This document shows positions 37,056 through 45,496 of a stretch of DNA of 64,000 nucleotides, one piece after another. This stretch comes from Myroides oncorhynchi. GTDB taxonomy: Bacteria; Bacteroidota; Bacteroidia; Flavobacteriales; Flavobacteriaceae. The stretch is taken from positions 3,421,501 through 3,485,500 of the forward strand of contig NZ_JAJJMP010000001.1 in NCBI RefSeq assembly GCF_020905415.1. The letters are read 5' to 3'. A program made the position numbers and the translations under genes. Each line of letters starts with the position of its first letter. Position 1 is the first letter of the stretch. The notes beneath the pieces were generated by a model. It did not search any database. It was not told the DNA's origin and was given only the letters and a program-made list of their open reading frames with translations.

Positions 37056-37097
37056 AATGATGCTATACCAAGTTTCCTAGCTTTGCATAGCATCATT
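37056..37097. terminator. Long-loop hairpin between thiN and the gene at 37118
   Basis: AATGATGCTAT (37056-37066) and ATAGCATCATT (37087-37097) form a perfect 11-bp stem around a 20-nt loop. On the - strand the bases that follow are T-rich (ATTTTAGTTTT), so it may end the - strand transcript. Confidence 0.6.
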
Positions 37098-37117
37098 GGT
37101 TATCTATTATATCTCTA

Positions 37118-38008
37118 CTAAACACTAATCGTTCCTTGCGCAATTTCATTAATTAGATTTATGATAGCAGGCAAATGCTCTTTTTGATAACTAGGAATAA
37201 AATGTTTTTTACCTCCTATGCTGAACTGTGTTTCTTCTTCACCTACTATAGCAGGACTTCTCTTTATTTCTTCCCATAAACTTGTCACGCTTTCTTCTCC
37301 AAAATCTCTGCTTACAATACCTGTTTTGGTGATAACCATCCCATAAGGACTACTAAATAAAGGCTTGTCTAATATAACATATAAAATATCAACACCTACT
37401 AGCTCGCATTTCTGTACAAATTTAGTTACTAACTTTTGTTCTTCACTTGTGCTTTTTAAAATATTATGTAGCCCTAACTCTCTTATTACTCCTTTTAAGT
37501 CAGTAGCTTTTTTAATCTCTTCTGGTAAATAATTTAAACCTTGTAGCTTAGGTAAAATTAACTTCAAAGAATCTTGTAGAGCTATCTCCATACCTTCTAA
37601 CTGTTCTTCACTAGTAACTAAAGTATTCTTATTACTAAAGTCATCCCAAAGCCTTATTCCTAATTCTTCTGCATCTGATTTTTGTATAAAATATTCAAGC
37701 TTAGGAATAATATCTCTATTGACAAAAGTAACATCTGACTGTGTTATAACTCTAAAATTAGTAATCAGAAATCCTATGCTATGTCTTTTTCCAACTAAGG
37801 GAATTTTAGCATGTACTCCTATGAATGCAAAAATAGATTCATCAGAGAGTACATCAATAGATGCTAGCATTTGTTGTTTAGCTATTTCCATTATCTCTGC
37901 ATTATCTTCCCATTCAGGATGCTTTATGTTGTCAGCCATTAATACCTGTTGAACAGATAATGAAGCAGTATTTAAATAGTCTTCTAATATTTTATTAATT
38001 TCTAACAT
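37118..38008 (-). CDS. Cytosolic protein of unknown function
   Basis: 296 residues, no signal peptide or membrane segment. It has two similar-looking beta-rich parts: FAFIGVHAKIPLVGKRHSIG then FLITNFRVITQS (about 60-90), and SSPYGMVITKTGIVSRDFGE then ETQFSIGGKKHF (about 217-265). Both resemble PH-like domains of the kind with a TN-x-R or TK-x-G turn. No assigned function. Its leader at 38009-38160 is AT-rich and shared with the divergent AraC gene. Confidence 0.75.
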   Translation of the reverse strand: MLEINKILEDYLNTASLSVQQVLMADNIKHPEWEDNAEIMEIAKQQMLASIDVLSDESIFAFIGVHAKIPLVGKRHSIGFLITNFRVITQSDVTFVNRDIIPKLEYFIQKSDAEELGIRLWDDFSNKNTLVTSEEQLEGMEIALQDSLKLILPKLQGLNYLPEEIKKATDLKGVIRELGLHNILKSTSEEQKLVTKFVQKCELVGVDILYVILDKPLFSSPYGMVITKTGIVSRDFGEESVTSLWEEIKRSPAIVGEEETQFSIGGKKHFIPSYQKEHLPAIINLINEIAQGTISV

Positions 38009-38160
38009 AGATTTATTTTAACTATAAATATAGTTATATTTTATTCACAATATAGTTATTTTAAAAAATTTACAAATTATAAACAAAAAAACAATGACTA
38101 TAAAAAACACACTTATAATTCTTAAATACTATCTTTACATAAGATCTTAAGCAGATAAAG

Positions 38161-38976
38161 ATGGATTATTTAAAAGAAGGAGAACACTTCGGAGAGCGTA
38201 AAAAACAGGTAATCGTAAAAGATGTTATCCTAAGTAAAGCGAATGCTACTGCTGATGCACATATACCATGGCATTATCATAAGCACGCTTATTTCTTATA
38301 TAATCTAAATGGTCATCTTAATGAGGTTACTAAAAAGGGGGCATTAGAACTAACTCCTAAAAGCTTACTATACCACAATAGTCAAGAGCCACATTACAAT
38401 AAAGATATACAGAAAGATTTTGACTTTCTACATGTGGAAATCCCAACAGAATGGTTCTTGAAATATGATCTATCATCTAGTATTATAGAGGGAAACTTTC
38501 TCTTAAAAGATCCTAGTCTTCAGACTATATTTAACAAGATACACGTAGAGTCTCAACTGGCAGACAAGGCGACTAATCTAGCTGTAGATGGGCTTTTACT
38601 ACAGACTTTTGCACAAATAACTAGGCTAAATACCACTACAGAGAAATCTGACACCCCATTGTGGGTAAAAAAGCTAAAAGAAATCATACGAGAAGAACGA
38701 TGGGAACTACTTTCGTTAAATTATCTTGCTACAGAATTGCAATTGCATCCTGTATATCTATCTAGAAAATTCCCTCAATATTTTAATATGAGTTTTGGAG
38801 AATTCTTAAGAGAACAAAAACTAAATAAAGCTCTTGACTTATTGCTATACACCTCTATGAGTCAAGCAGAAATAGCTTATCAATGTGATTTCTCTGATGA
38901 AAGTCATTTTATACGCATATTTAAATTAAAATATGGTGTAACTCCTGCTATATTTAAAAATCAACACAAAGGTTAA
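38161..38976 (+). CDS. AraC-family transcriptional regulator
   Basis: 271 residues. N-terminal cupin-type sensor (AHIPWHYHKHAYFLYNLNGH, then LYHNSQEPHYNKDI) and C-terminal AraC helix-turn-helix pair: LATELQLHPVYLSRKF, then MSQAEIAYQCDFSDESHFIR and FKLKYGVTPAIF. It lies between an unknown gene and the threonine aldolase at 39059, which it may control. Confidence 0.91.
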   Translation: MDYLKEGEHFGERKKQVIVKDVILSKANATADAHIPWHYHKHAYFLYNLNGHLNEVTKKGALELTPKSLLYHNSQEPHYNKDIQKDFDFLHVEIPTEWFLKYDLSSSIIEGNFLLKDPSLQTIFNKIHVESQLADKATNLAVDGLLLQTFAQITRLNTTTEKSDTPLWVKKLKEIIREERWELLSLNYLATELQLHPVYLSRKFPQYFNMSFGEFLREQKLNKALDLLLYTSMSQAEIAYQCDFSDESHFIRIFKLKYGVTPAIFKNQHKG

Positions 38977-39026
38977 ATATTTTCTATTAAGTTTAGAACA
39001 TTCTATTTTTATAGTTATTTCTACTG

Positions 39027-39034
39027 TAATTTTG
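39027..39034 (+). promoter_or_regulatory. Candidate -7 box for the threonine aldolase gene
   Basis: TAATTTTG fits TAnnTTTG and lies 24 bp before the chosen ATG at 39059, supporting that start. No clear -33 seen. Confidence 0.4.
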
Positions 39035-39058
39035 TATATCAATTAATACGAAGTGACT

Positions 39059-40078
39059 ATGTACAGTTTTAAAAATGATTATGCTGAAGGCATGCATCCT
39101 AATATATTAAATAGAGTAATAGAAACTAATCTAATCCAACAAGCGGGATATGGTGAAGACGAATATTCTCTAAAAGCTAAAGAATTAATCCAAACTAAAA
39201 TAGAGAATCCTAAGGCACAGATATACTTCGTGTCTGGAGGAACTCAAGCTAATTTATTAGTTATTTCTTCTATTCTACGTACACACCAAGCAGTTATAGC
39301 ACCTCAGACCGGACATATATTTGCGAATGAGACAGGGGCTATAGAAGCTACAGGACATAAAGTAATCCCAGTAGCCACTGCTAATGGCAAGCTAACAGCT
39401 CACGATATAGAACGCACAGCAGGTGAATATGGATTAAGACCTCATGTGGTAGAGCCTAAGATGGTATATATTTCTAACTCTACAGAGCTGGGCACTATCT
39501 ATACTAAAGAAGAACTAACTGCTATCTCTTCTACTTGTAAGCAGTTAGGATTATACCTTTTTATAGATGGGGCTAGATTAGGACATGCATTGACAGCTGA
39601 TAATAATGACCTTACACTAAAGGATGTAGCAGATTTAACAGATGTGTTCTACATAGGAGCAACTAAAAATGGAGGATTATTAGGTGAAGCCATTGTATTT
39701 AATAATAATGAATTAGCTACTTATTTTGATTATAATCTAAAACAAAAAGGTGCTTTACTAGCCAAAGGAAGACTACTAGGATTACAATTTGAGGCTTTGT
39801 TCACGGATAATCTATATTTTGACTTAGCGAGTCATGCAAATAGAATGGCTACCAAATTAACAGAAGCATTTAAAGCAAAAGGATTTCATTTCTTAGGTGA
39901 TTCTACTACGAATCAGTTATTCCCTATTCTTCCCTTAACTCTGATAGAAAAGTTAAATAAAGACTATGATTTCTATATATGGAAATCAATAGACCAAGAA
40001 TATGCCGCTATTAGGCTTATTACTTCATGGGCAACACATGAAAAAATTGTTGATGAATTTATTGACAAGATAGAATAG
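39059..40078 (+). CDS. Low-specificity L-threonine aldolase family protein
   Basis: 339 residues from ATG 39059 (MYSFKNDYAEGMHPNILNRV); a GTG two codons upstream also fits the frame. PLP fold-I aldolase that splits threonine or allo-threonine to glycine and acetaldehyde. Signs: VSGGTQANLLVISS, HIFANETGAIEATGHK, LFIDGARLGHAL (the PLP-ring Asp) and the PLP lysine in YIGATKNGGLLGEA. Its last codons and stop lie inside a 22-bp hairpin shared with the next gene. Confidence 0.92.
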   Translation: MYSFKNDYAEGMHPNILNRVIETNLIQQAGYGEDEYSLKAKELIQTKIENPKAQIYFVSGGTQANLLVISSILRTHQAVIAPQTGHIFANETGAIEATGHKVIPVATANGKLTAHDIERTAGEYGLRPHVVEPKMVYISNSTELGTIYTKEELTAISSTCKQLGLYLFIDGARLGHALTADNNDLTLKDVADLTDVFYIGATKNGGLLGEAIVFNNNELATYFDYNLKQKGALLAKGRLLGLQFEALFTDNLYFDLASHANRMATKLTEAFKAKGFHFLGDSTTNQLFPILPLTLIEKLNKDYDFYIWKSIDQEYAAIRLITSWATHEKIVDEFIDKIE

Positions 40079-40115
40079 AAAAAGCTCCTTAGTGGAGCTT
40101 TTTCTATTCTATCTT
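40067..40115. terminator. 22-bp perfect bidirectional terminator hairpin overlapping two stop codons
   Basis: The arms at 40067-40088 and 40094-40115 are perfect 22-bp complements around the 5-nt loop TTAGT. The top of the stem reads AGCTCC/GGAGCT below runs of A and T, giving a terminator in both directions. The left arm holds the last three sense codons and the TAG of the aldolase gene; the right arm reaches into the TAA of the convergent transferase gene. Confidence 0.92.
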
Positions 40116-41637
40116 AAGGTTTATAGATATTCATGGCTTCATTATATATCGGACTATCTATATGTAAGAAGTTTAAAACACTGTGAAATACATGCTGCTG
40201 TGACAAATCTTTATTTGGCTTAAGAGTTCTTGAGTCTTTTGACACCCAAACAATAAAAGGTATCTCATATTGTTCTTTCGGAGCAAAGCTCATTGGGACA
40301 CCGTGCATATATAGATTTTTCTCTCCTAAAGATTCACCATGATCTGAGACAAAGAGCATTGTACTTTTATAATCACTCAACTGTTTTAAATCCTCTATAA
40401 CTTTGTTAAGAATATAATCTGTATAAACAATGGTATTGTCATAAGCATTCATTAGCTCTTCTTTACTACAGTTTGCTAATTCCACACTATTACATACAGG
40501 GCTAAACACCTCAAATTGACTAGGGTATTTCTTGTTATAAGTAGGACCATGACTTGTGCTAGTATGTAAGATTACTAAGACTTTATTCTTTTTACTACCT
40601 TGTATTTCTTCTTTTAACCCTGCTAGTAATACTTCATCATATTCTGTATATTCTCCTTTTACTTTTTGCTTAAGAATATCTCTATCTTGATATTTTTCAA
40701 TATGTACAGGTGGTTCTCCCCAGTTCGTTGTTCTCCAGATTACTTCTACATCATTGCGATATAGATAATTTGGCAATATCTCGTATAAGTCATTAGTTGG
40801 CTCATGCTCTAAGATGCACTTCACTCCTGCTGTCGTATAGGTAGCACATGAAGTAGCATCGAAGTGATACAGATTCTCTACTTTAGATAGTAATGGGTTT
40901 GTATTTTTAGAATACCCATATAAGGAGAAATTCTCCTTTCTGGCAGATTCTCCGATTACCAATACAACTACTGACTTCTCTTTATCTCTAATCTTGGCAT
41001 CAGGTAATAAAATCTCCTTTTTATTCTTCTGTGCGGCGTGTATAAAATACAAGGAAGTATTCACACTATAAGACCACGGCATTGCCAATCCACCTAATTG
41101 CTTAGAGTATTTATCTATCCATAGCCAGTTACTTGAGTTAGCAAAGGCTAGTATTGACATAAATACTAAGGTAAGTGAACTTACAGAGCCAAATCTCTTT
41201 AAGCTCTCAGGAACTAATTTTACCTTGTAAATATAAATACTAGGCAACACGCCTATTATAATAAAATATACTACTAACTTGATTGAAAAGAAACTGCTTG
41301 ATTCTTCAAAATTAGTATTAAATACATTGCTAATCATACTTTCATCAACTATAGCATTATAAGTATTGACAAAATAAACAGCGATACTATTAATAATAAA
41401 CGAAAGAATCAGCAAAAACTTTCCAAGATAGCGATGTATTGAAGTAAATAAATAAATAGCAAAGAAATTAGCTGCTACCATTAGAATTATTAAACTAACG
41501 ATAAGCAATATCCCATTTAAACTAATGTATTCAATATTCTCAAAAACGAATCTATAGAATGAATAATGACATAACAACAAGAGTAAAACGCTCATTACTA
41601 AAGCGAAATAACTTGTTCTAATTTGTTTTTTTAACAT
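40114..41637 (-). CDS. eptA: Lipid A phosphoethanolamine transferase
   Basis: 507 residues. Five N-terminal membrane helices (to about residue 168) and a periplasmic sulfatase-like domain. Signs: LVIGESARKENFSLYGY (Glu230 as metal ligand), CATYTTAGVKC with the probable nucleophile Thr268, HTSTSHGPTY and FVSDHGESLGE with the later metal ligands. It adds phosphoethanolamine to lipid A (the fold shared with EptA and MCR), which lowers polymyxin binding. It overlaps the upstream PAP2 gene by 20 bp. Confidence 0.92.
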   Translation of the reverse strand: MLKKQIRTSYFALVMSVLLLLLCHYSFYRFVFENIEYISLNGILLIVSLIILMVAANFFAIYLFTSIHRYLGKFLLILSFIINSIAVYFVNTYNAIVDESMISNVFNTNFEESSSFFSIKLVVYFIIIGVLPSIYIYKVKLVPESLKRFGSVSSLTLVFMSILAFANSSNWLWIDKYSKQLGGLAMPWSYSVNTSLYFIHAAQKNKKEILLPDAKIRDKEKSVVVLVIGESARKENFSLYGYSKNTNPLLSKVENLYHFDATSCATYTTAGVKCILEHEPTNDLYEILPNYLYRNDVEVIWRTTNWGEPPVHIEKYQDRDILKQKVKGEYTEYDEVLLAGLKEEIQGSKKNKVLVILHTSTSHGPTYNKKYPSQFEVFSPVCNSVELANCSKEELMNAYDNTIVYTDYILNKVIEDLKQLSDYKSTMLFVSDHGESLGEKNLYMHGVPMSFAPKEQYEIPFIVWVSKDSRTLKPNKDLSQQHVFHSVLNFLHIDSPIYNEAMNIYKP

Positions 41638-42451
41638 AAAGAGTAGTGATTTTATACAATGTAATGATTAAGCTTATCAATGATAGGTAATAGACAACTA
41701 AATTTCTTTCCATTATCCTATGAACAAGCAATATACTACAAATGAAAAATAAAATAATAAACACAGGGTAATACTTTCTATTGTGAATCCACTTCCAAAA
41801 TTCATATTTTTTAGATATTAAAGTTCCTATTATACCACAGATATAACCTACAAGGCTACCTACTATAACGTCTAATGGATAATGTGCTCCTACCGCTACT
41901 CGTGTAAATGCAAATACCAATCCCAACAATACAATAAAAATAAAGTAACTTATCTTATGTTTGGCTTTTTTAGGCATAAATGCAAACATCAATACAGTCA
42001 AAATGCTAAAGACAGTAATAGAATGTCCAGATGGAAAGCTATTAGAAGCTGCTAATCGCTCTCCTACTATAAAAAAACTGTGATTATCAAAAGAAGCTGC
42101 AGGTCTTGGTATAGCAAAAACATTCTTTATTAAGACAGTAAATAATAGTGAAAATAAAGAACTTGTAATTAATGATTCCCATAGCCTAGGTGTATAAACA
42201 TATAAGATACTGAGAAGGGAGAGAAAGACTAAAGCATCTCCTATCTGTGTCATATTAGACACTAGGGTTGGATAACAACCTACGTTTTTATTAATATATA
42301 AAAAAGTGTTTTTCTGAACCTTTATATACCCCTCTATAGATAAACAGTCTACAAAGTATAAGCTAAAGGCAATAATGATTAATAGTAGAAAAGGTAGTAG
42401 AAATAGAAGTGCTCTAACTCTACAGTAATTGTTATTAATAATCTGATTCAT
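41618..42451 (-). CDS. PAP2-family phosphatase, probable lipid A phosphatase
   Basis: 277 residues with about six or seven membrane helices. All three PAP2 motifs are present: KNVFAIPRPA (109-118), SFPSGHS (138-144) and RVAVGAHYPLD (184-194, catalytic His190). Its 3' end overlaps eptA by 20 bp. A phosphatase coupled to a phosphoethanolamine transferase recalls the lpxE-eptA pair of Helicobacter, where removal of a lipid A phosphate precedes transfer; undecaprenyl-diphosphate phosphatase is the alternative. Confidence 0.85.
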   Translation of the reverse strand: MNQIINNNYCRVRALLFLLPFLLLIIIAFSLYFVDCLSIEGYIKVQKNTFLYINKNVGCYPTLVSNMTQIGDALVFLSLLSILYVYTPRLWESLITSSLFSLLFTVLIKNVFAIPRPAASFDNHSFFIVGERLAASNSFPSGHSITVFSILTVLMFAFMPKKAKHKISYFIFIVLLGLVFAFTRVAVGAHYPLDVIVGSLVGYICGIIGTLISKKYEFWKWIHNRKYYPVFIILFFICSILLVHRIMERNLVVYYLSLISLIITLYKITTLYVKKTN

Positions 42452-42893
42452 TACTTCCCAAATAGATAAATGTTTTCATATTTTATTTGTTATTACCCAT
42501 TATTCACATTCAATTGCATTGGAATAACACTTAGGTAACATTAACTTAATAATTACTTAAAAGTTTATTCATTTTAAACACATTTTAATTATTTATAATA
42601 AATATAAACAAGTATTGTTGTTTTTTTATTGAAGTATAACGGTATAAATGTATAATTATTTCAATAATACCTAAAAACTATTATTTAAATAAATTATATT
42701 TTATATGAATGGCATTCTCAATATTCTAACTACTATTTAAGCTATATAGAATACGCATGATAATCCCTTAATAAAAAGTAGTATAACTAAGTAAGAACCA
42801 TAATAGAAATAATCTACAGCGTTCATTATTAGTATCAATAAATTAAAAAGAATTTTTGCATGGAGTAATTATTACTTAATATACCTAATTAAC

Positions 42894-42926
42894 AAAAAAG
42901 CCATCTATAGTATAGATGGCTTTTAA
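42894..42926 (-). terminator. Terminator after the decayed gene
   Basis: AAGCCATCTATA and TATAGATGGCTT pair tightly; on the - strand TTTTTTGTT follows. It probably once ended the gene at 42925-43222 and may still end the ung transcript. Confidence 0.8.
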
Positions 42927-43222
42927 GATTAAATTTTTAAAGGTATTTTTCTTTCTATTAAAATTCTTCTGAATAATTACAGTTCCTTTAGGATACACCA
43001 TAGAATTAGCTTTTTCTACAGAAATTTTTCTAAATCAATAAGAATAAAAGTTGTATTAGTTAAAAAGTTAATCTCATACTCTGAAGTATCCTCTCCACCG
43101 ATAGCAATTAACAAAGCACTTCCAAACATCTGATAAGCAAATGAATATGAAATACTTTAACACTTATCATTAGTTGTTGTTTTAAAGAAAGTAGTATATG
43201 TACCTACATCTTTTCTAAACTC
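42925..43222 (-). pseudogene. Decayed gene remnant of unknown family
   Basis: Translation on the - strand gives good protein-like sequence broken by lesions: EFRKDVGTYTTFFKTTTN, an in-frame TAA, then SYSFAYQMFGSALLIAIGGE and DTSEYEINFLTNTTFILIDL, then after a +1 frame change KISVEKANSMVYPKGTVIIQ and KNFNRKKNT. The upstream frame also ends at a stop. The family is not recognised. The codon pattern and terminator at the end argue for a recent pseudogene. Confidence 0.6.
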
Positions 43223-43306
43223 AACTCAAGATGCGTATAAAAATTAATATGTTAATTTGATTATTTTAAAAACTGACCTAAAAGAATGATTAGGATCAAT
43301 ATATTC

Positions 43307-43969
43307 CTAAACACTCCAATCTATTATCTTTACTTCTTTAGAGGCTAGATAATCGTTTGTTTTAGAAAATGGTTTGCTTCCAAAGAAACCTCTATATACA
43401 GATAATGGTGATGGATGTACTGTTTCTATAACTAAGTGCTTAGTTCTATCAATAGTCTTACCTTTTTTCTGCGCATAGCTTCCCCAAAGTATAAATACAA
43501 GATTCTCTCTGTGTTTACTCAATTGTTCAATTACTCCATCTGTAAACTTCTCCCAACCAATTCTCTGATGAGAGCCCGCTTTCTTCTCTTCTACAGTTAG
43601 AGTGGCGTTTAGCAAGAACACTCCCTGCTCTGCCCATTTACTTAAGTCTCCATTTAGATTTCGGATGCCTAGATCACTTTCTAGCTCCTTATAGATATTC
43701 TGTAAGCTAGGAGGTAATTTAACTCCTTTACTGACACTAAAAGATAGCCCATTAGCTTGAAAAGCACCGTGGTATGGATCTTGACCAATAATAACTACTT
43801 TAACATCTTTAAAATCAACTAGATCAAAAGCTTTATATACTTCTTCTTTAGGAGGAAAGACCATCGATATTTCATAGAGAGAATCAACAGTTTGCATAAG
43901 TGTTTTAAAGTATGGAGAAGATATTTCTTCTTTTAAGTAGGTATTCCAACCTGATGCTTGTATTTTCAT
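43307..43969 (-). CDS. ung: Uracil-DNA glycosylase
   Basis: 220 residues. Removes uracil from DNA. Active-site GQDPYHG (62-68, Asp64), the uracil-binding FLLNATLTVE segment, and the DNA-intercalation loop HPSPLSVYRGFFG (catalytic His185). Full length, cytosolic. Appears monocistronic. Confidence 0.97.
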   Translation of the reverse strand: MKIQASGWNTYLKEEISSPYFKTLMQTVDSLYEISMVFPPKEEVYKAFDLVDFKDVKVVIIGQDPYHGAFQANGLSFSVSKGVKLPPSLQNIYKELESDLGIRNLNGDLSKWAEQGVFLLNATLTVEEKKAGSHQRIGWEKFTDGVIEQLSKHRENLVFILWGSYAQKKGKTIDRTKHLVIETVHPSPLSVYRGFFGSKPFSKTNDYLASKEVKIIDWSV

Positions 43970-44026
43970 TTTTTTTTCAAATATAAGTCATTTTATTGGT
44001 GCATTTCTAAATTAGTATATAGACAG

Positions 44027-44050
44027 AGGGCTAAGCGTATGCTTAGCCCT
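44027..44050. terminator. Hairpin after the S24-like regulator
   Basis: AGGGCTAAGC, loop GTAT, GCTTAGCCCT: a perfect 10-bp stem 17 bp after the regulator's stop. There is no strong T-run on the - strand side, so termination is probable but not certain. Confidence 0.65.
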
Positions 44051-44066
44051 AACTAGTTTTTTAAAA

Positions 44067-44705
44067 TTATAGCTCTGTAGCGTTTTTCATATTAGGTAAG
44101 AAAGCTCCTCTTACACAGAAAACATCTTTGACATCTTTTATATTTACTTCTATATTGTCAAAAGCAGGATTATCACTTATCAGTAAAAGCTTACCTTCTT
44201 CTGTTTTGCGTTTAAATCTATATATTACGATTCCTTTATCTTTTAGAATAAATAAATAGATATGCCATAACTGTAATTCTTTGATATCAATACGTTTAGT
44301 AATAACATAAGAAGTCATTTTTATAGTAGGATACATATTGTCTACAGAAACCTGAAAAGCAGTATCCACCTCTTCAGTAGTAGGAAACACATAACTAGGA
44401 GCCGTTGCTAATGTTTTCTCTGGATCTAGAAAATATTCAAAGTGATGATCTATTGAAATCATTTTTACTTTTCGCTTGTGATAACTAGTATTATAAACCG
44501 CAGTAGAATCTGAAAAGAATAATTCGTTTAGATCTATCTTGTGCTCTTTACACAATGCTATTAATCCTTCGTATTGTAAACTATCTCTCTTTTTCCACGA
44601 TGAGATAGTATTAGGTTTAACATCTAGAATAACAGAAAGTTGGAGATCAGTTTTAATCCCCATCATTCTCTTTAATTTTTTGATTACTCCTGTTGCATCT
44701 TGCAT
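44067..44705 (-). CDS. CI/LexA-like regulator with degenerate S24 domain
   Basis: 212 residues. N-terminal CI-repressor-type helix-turn-helix (IKTDLQLSVILDVKPNTISSW, residues 17-37, quoted in part: LQLSVILDVKPNTISSW). The C-terminal part is S24-like (AFQVSVDNMYPTI), but the Ser of the usual G-D-S-M-x-P motif is Asn123, so self-cleavage is unlikely. Such proteins are stand-alone regulators in Bacteroidota, not necessarily phage. A palindrome AACAATTGTT (44743-44752) lies upstream of its start, possibly its operator. Confidence 0.82.
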   Translation of the reverse strand: MQDATGVIKKLKRMMGIKTDLQLSVILDVKPNTISSWKKRDSLQYEGLIALCKEHKIDLNELFFSDSTAVYNTSYHKRKVKMISIDHHFEYFLDPEKTLATAPSYVFPTTEEVDTAFQVSVDNMYPTIKMTSYVITKRIDIKELQLWHIYLFILKDKGIVIYRFKRKTEEGKLLLISDNPAFDNIEVNIKDVKDVFCVRGAFLPNMKNATEL

Positions 44706-44738
44706 AGCCTTAATTTTTAATGTTTAATTTTCTTTTTT

Positions 44739-44757
44739 GTTTAACAATTGTTTTAAC
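44739..44757. promoter_or_regulatory. Candidate operator of the S24-like regulator
   Basis: GTTTAACAATTGTTTTAAC centred on the perfect palindrome AACAATTGTT, 34 bp upstream of the regulator's ATG. The symmetry suits a dimeric repressor. Confidence 0.35.
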
Positions 44758-45469
44758 TCATATTTAAGTAGCCTATCAAGGTTATAATGATAGAATTCAA
44801 AGAATATGATTAGTGGCTATTTGTACTCTATCTTCTAATTACTAGTAAAAACTGTACCAATTTAAATCATCTTAAAACAAACTATAATAGCTTAGGCCTT
44901 ATGATAACACAGTATTTAAAAGATATAAAAATGTTGTTTTATTATTATTTATACAATACAAAATACAAAATAATAATACCAAATAATCATAATATTCAAA
45001 TAATATAAGGTTAATGATGTTTATTAATTCACAATAATGTATACAAAGCAATCATTCTCAAATATTTTGCCAATATTTTAAAAAAAGAGATGACCTACAA
45101 TACGTCCATAATTCGCAATAATTGATTGATATTTAGAGAGATTGATGATTTGAAGGATCACAAATTGGAGATGTTTTATGATTAAAAAACTTATTTCTGT
45201 ATAAATATTAGACCATTTTTATTTTTTGGCTTCTTTTTTGTAATACTCTTATTGTAGATACACTAATTATATTCAAAAAGTATAAAGAAGTTAATTTTTT
45301 TGATTAATAACAATTCTACTTTTTACTACAAGAATTCGAAAAGATAGAATTAATTATCTTGAGTATTGTGATTTCTTTAATTGAGTTATTGACTTATTTC
45401 TAATCGTATTCTAATGTTGTTTTAATCTGTATCTAATCAAATTCAAAGTGCCCTATAAGTATCAACTAA

Positions 45470-45477
45470 TAATTTTG
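45470..45477 (+). promoter_or_regulatory. Candidate -7 box for the efflux operon
   Basis: TAATTTTG fits TAnnTTTG, 19 bp before the ATG at 45497. No clear -33. Confidence 0.4.
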
Positions 45478-45496
45478 ACCTTAAAATAAATAGACA

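Larger units (their letters stand above)
42452..43306. other. 855-bp spacer with a decayed gene
   Basis: 42452-42890 is AT-rich without features apart from leader sequence of the PAP2 gene. 42925-43222 holds remnants of a coding region on the - strand, with a terminator at 42894-42926; both are listed separately. 43223-43306 is short 3' spacer of ung. Confidence 0.5.
44706..45496. other. 791-bp AT-rich spacer before the efflux operon
   Basis: No gene seen. It holds the candidate operator of the S24-like regulator (44739-44757) and the candidate promoter of the efflux operon (45470-45477). The rest is AT-rich with no clear repeats or hairpins. A metal-responsive regulator for the efflux genes is not found here. 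Confidence 0.5.

Noticed and set aside
40114..41637. Phosphoethanolamine transferase as a mobile mcr gene
   Set aside because: Composition matches the neighbours and it is overlapped by a phosphatase gene; no mobile element flanks it. It looks chromosomal and intrinsic.
44067..44705. S24-like regulator as evidence of a prophage
   Set aside because: No phage structural, integrase or attachment-site genes nearby.
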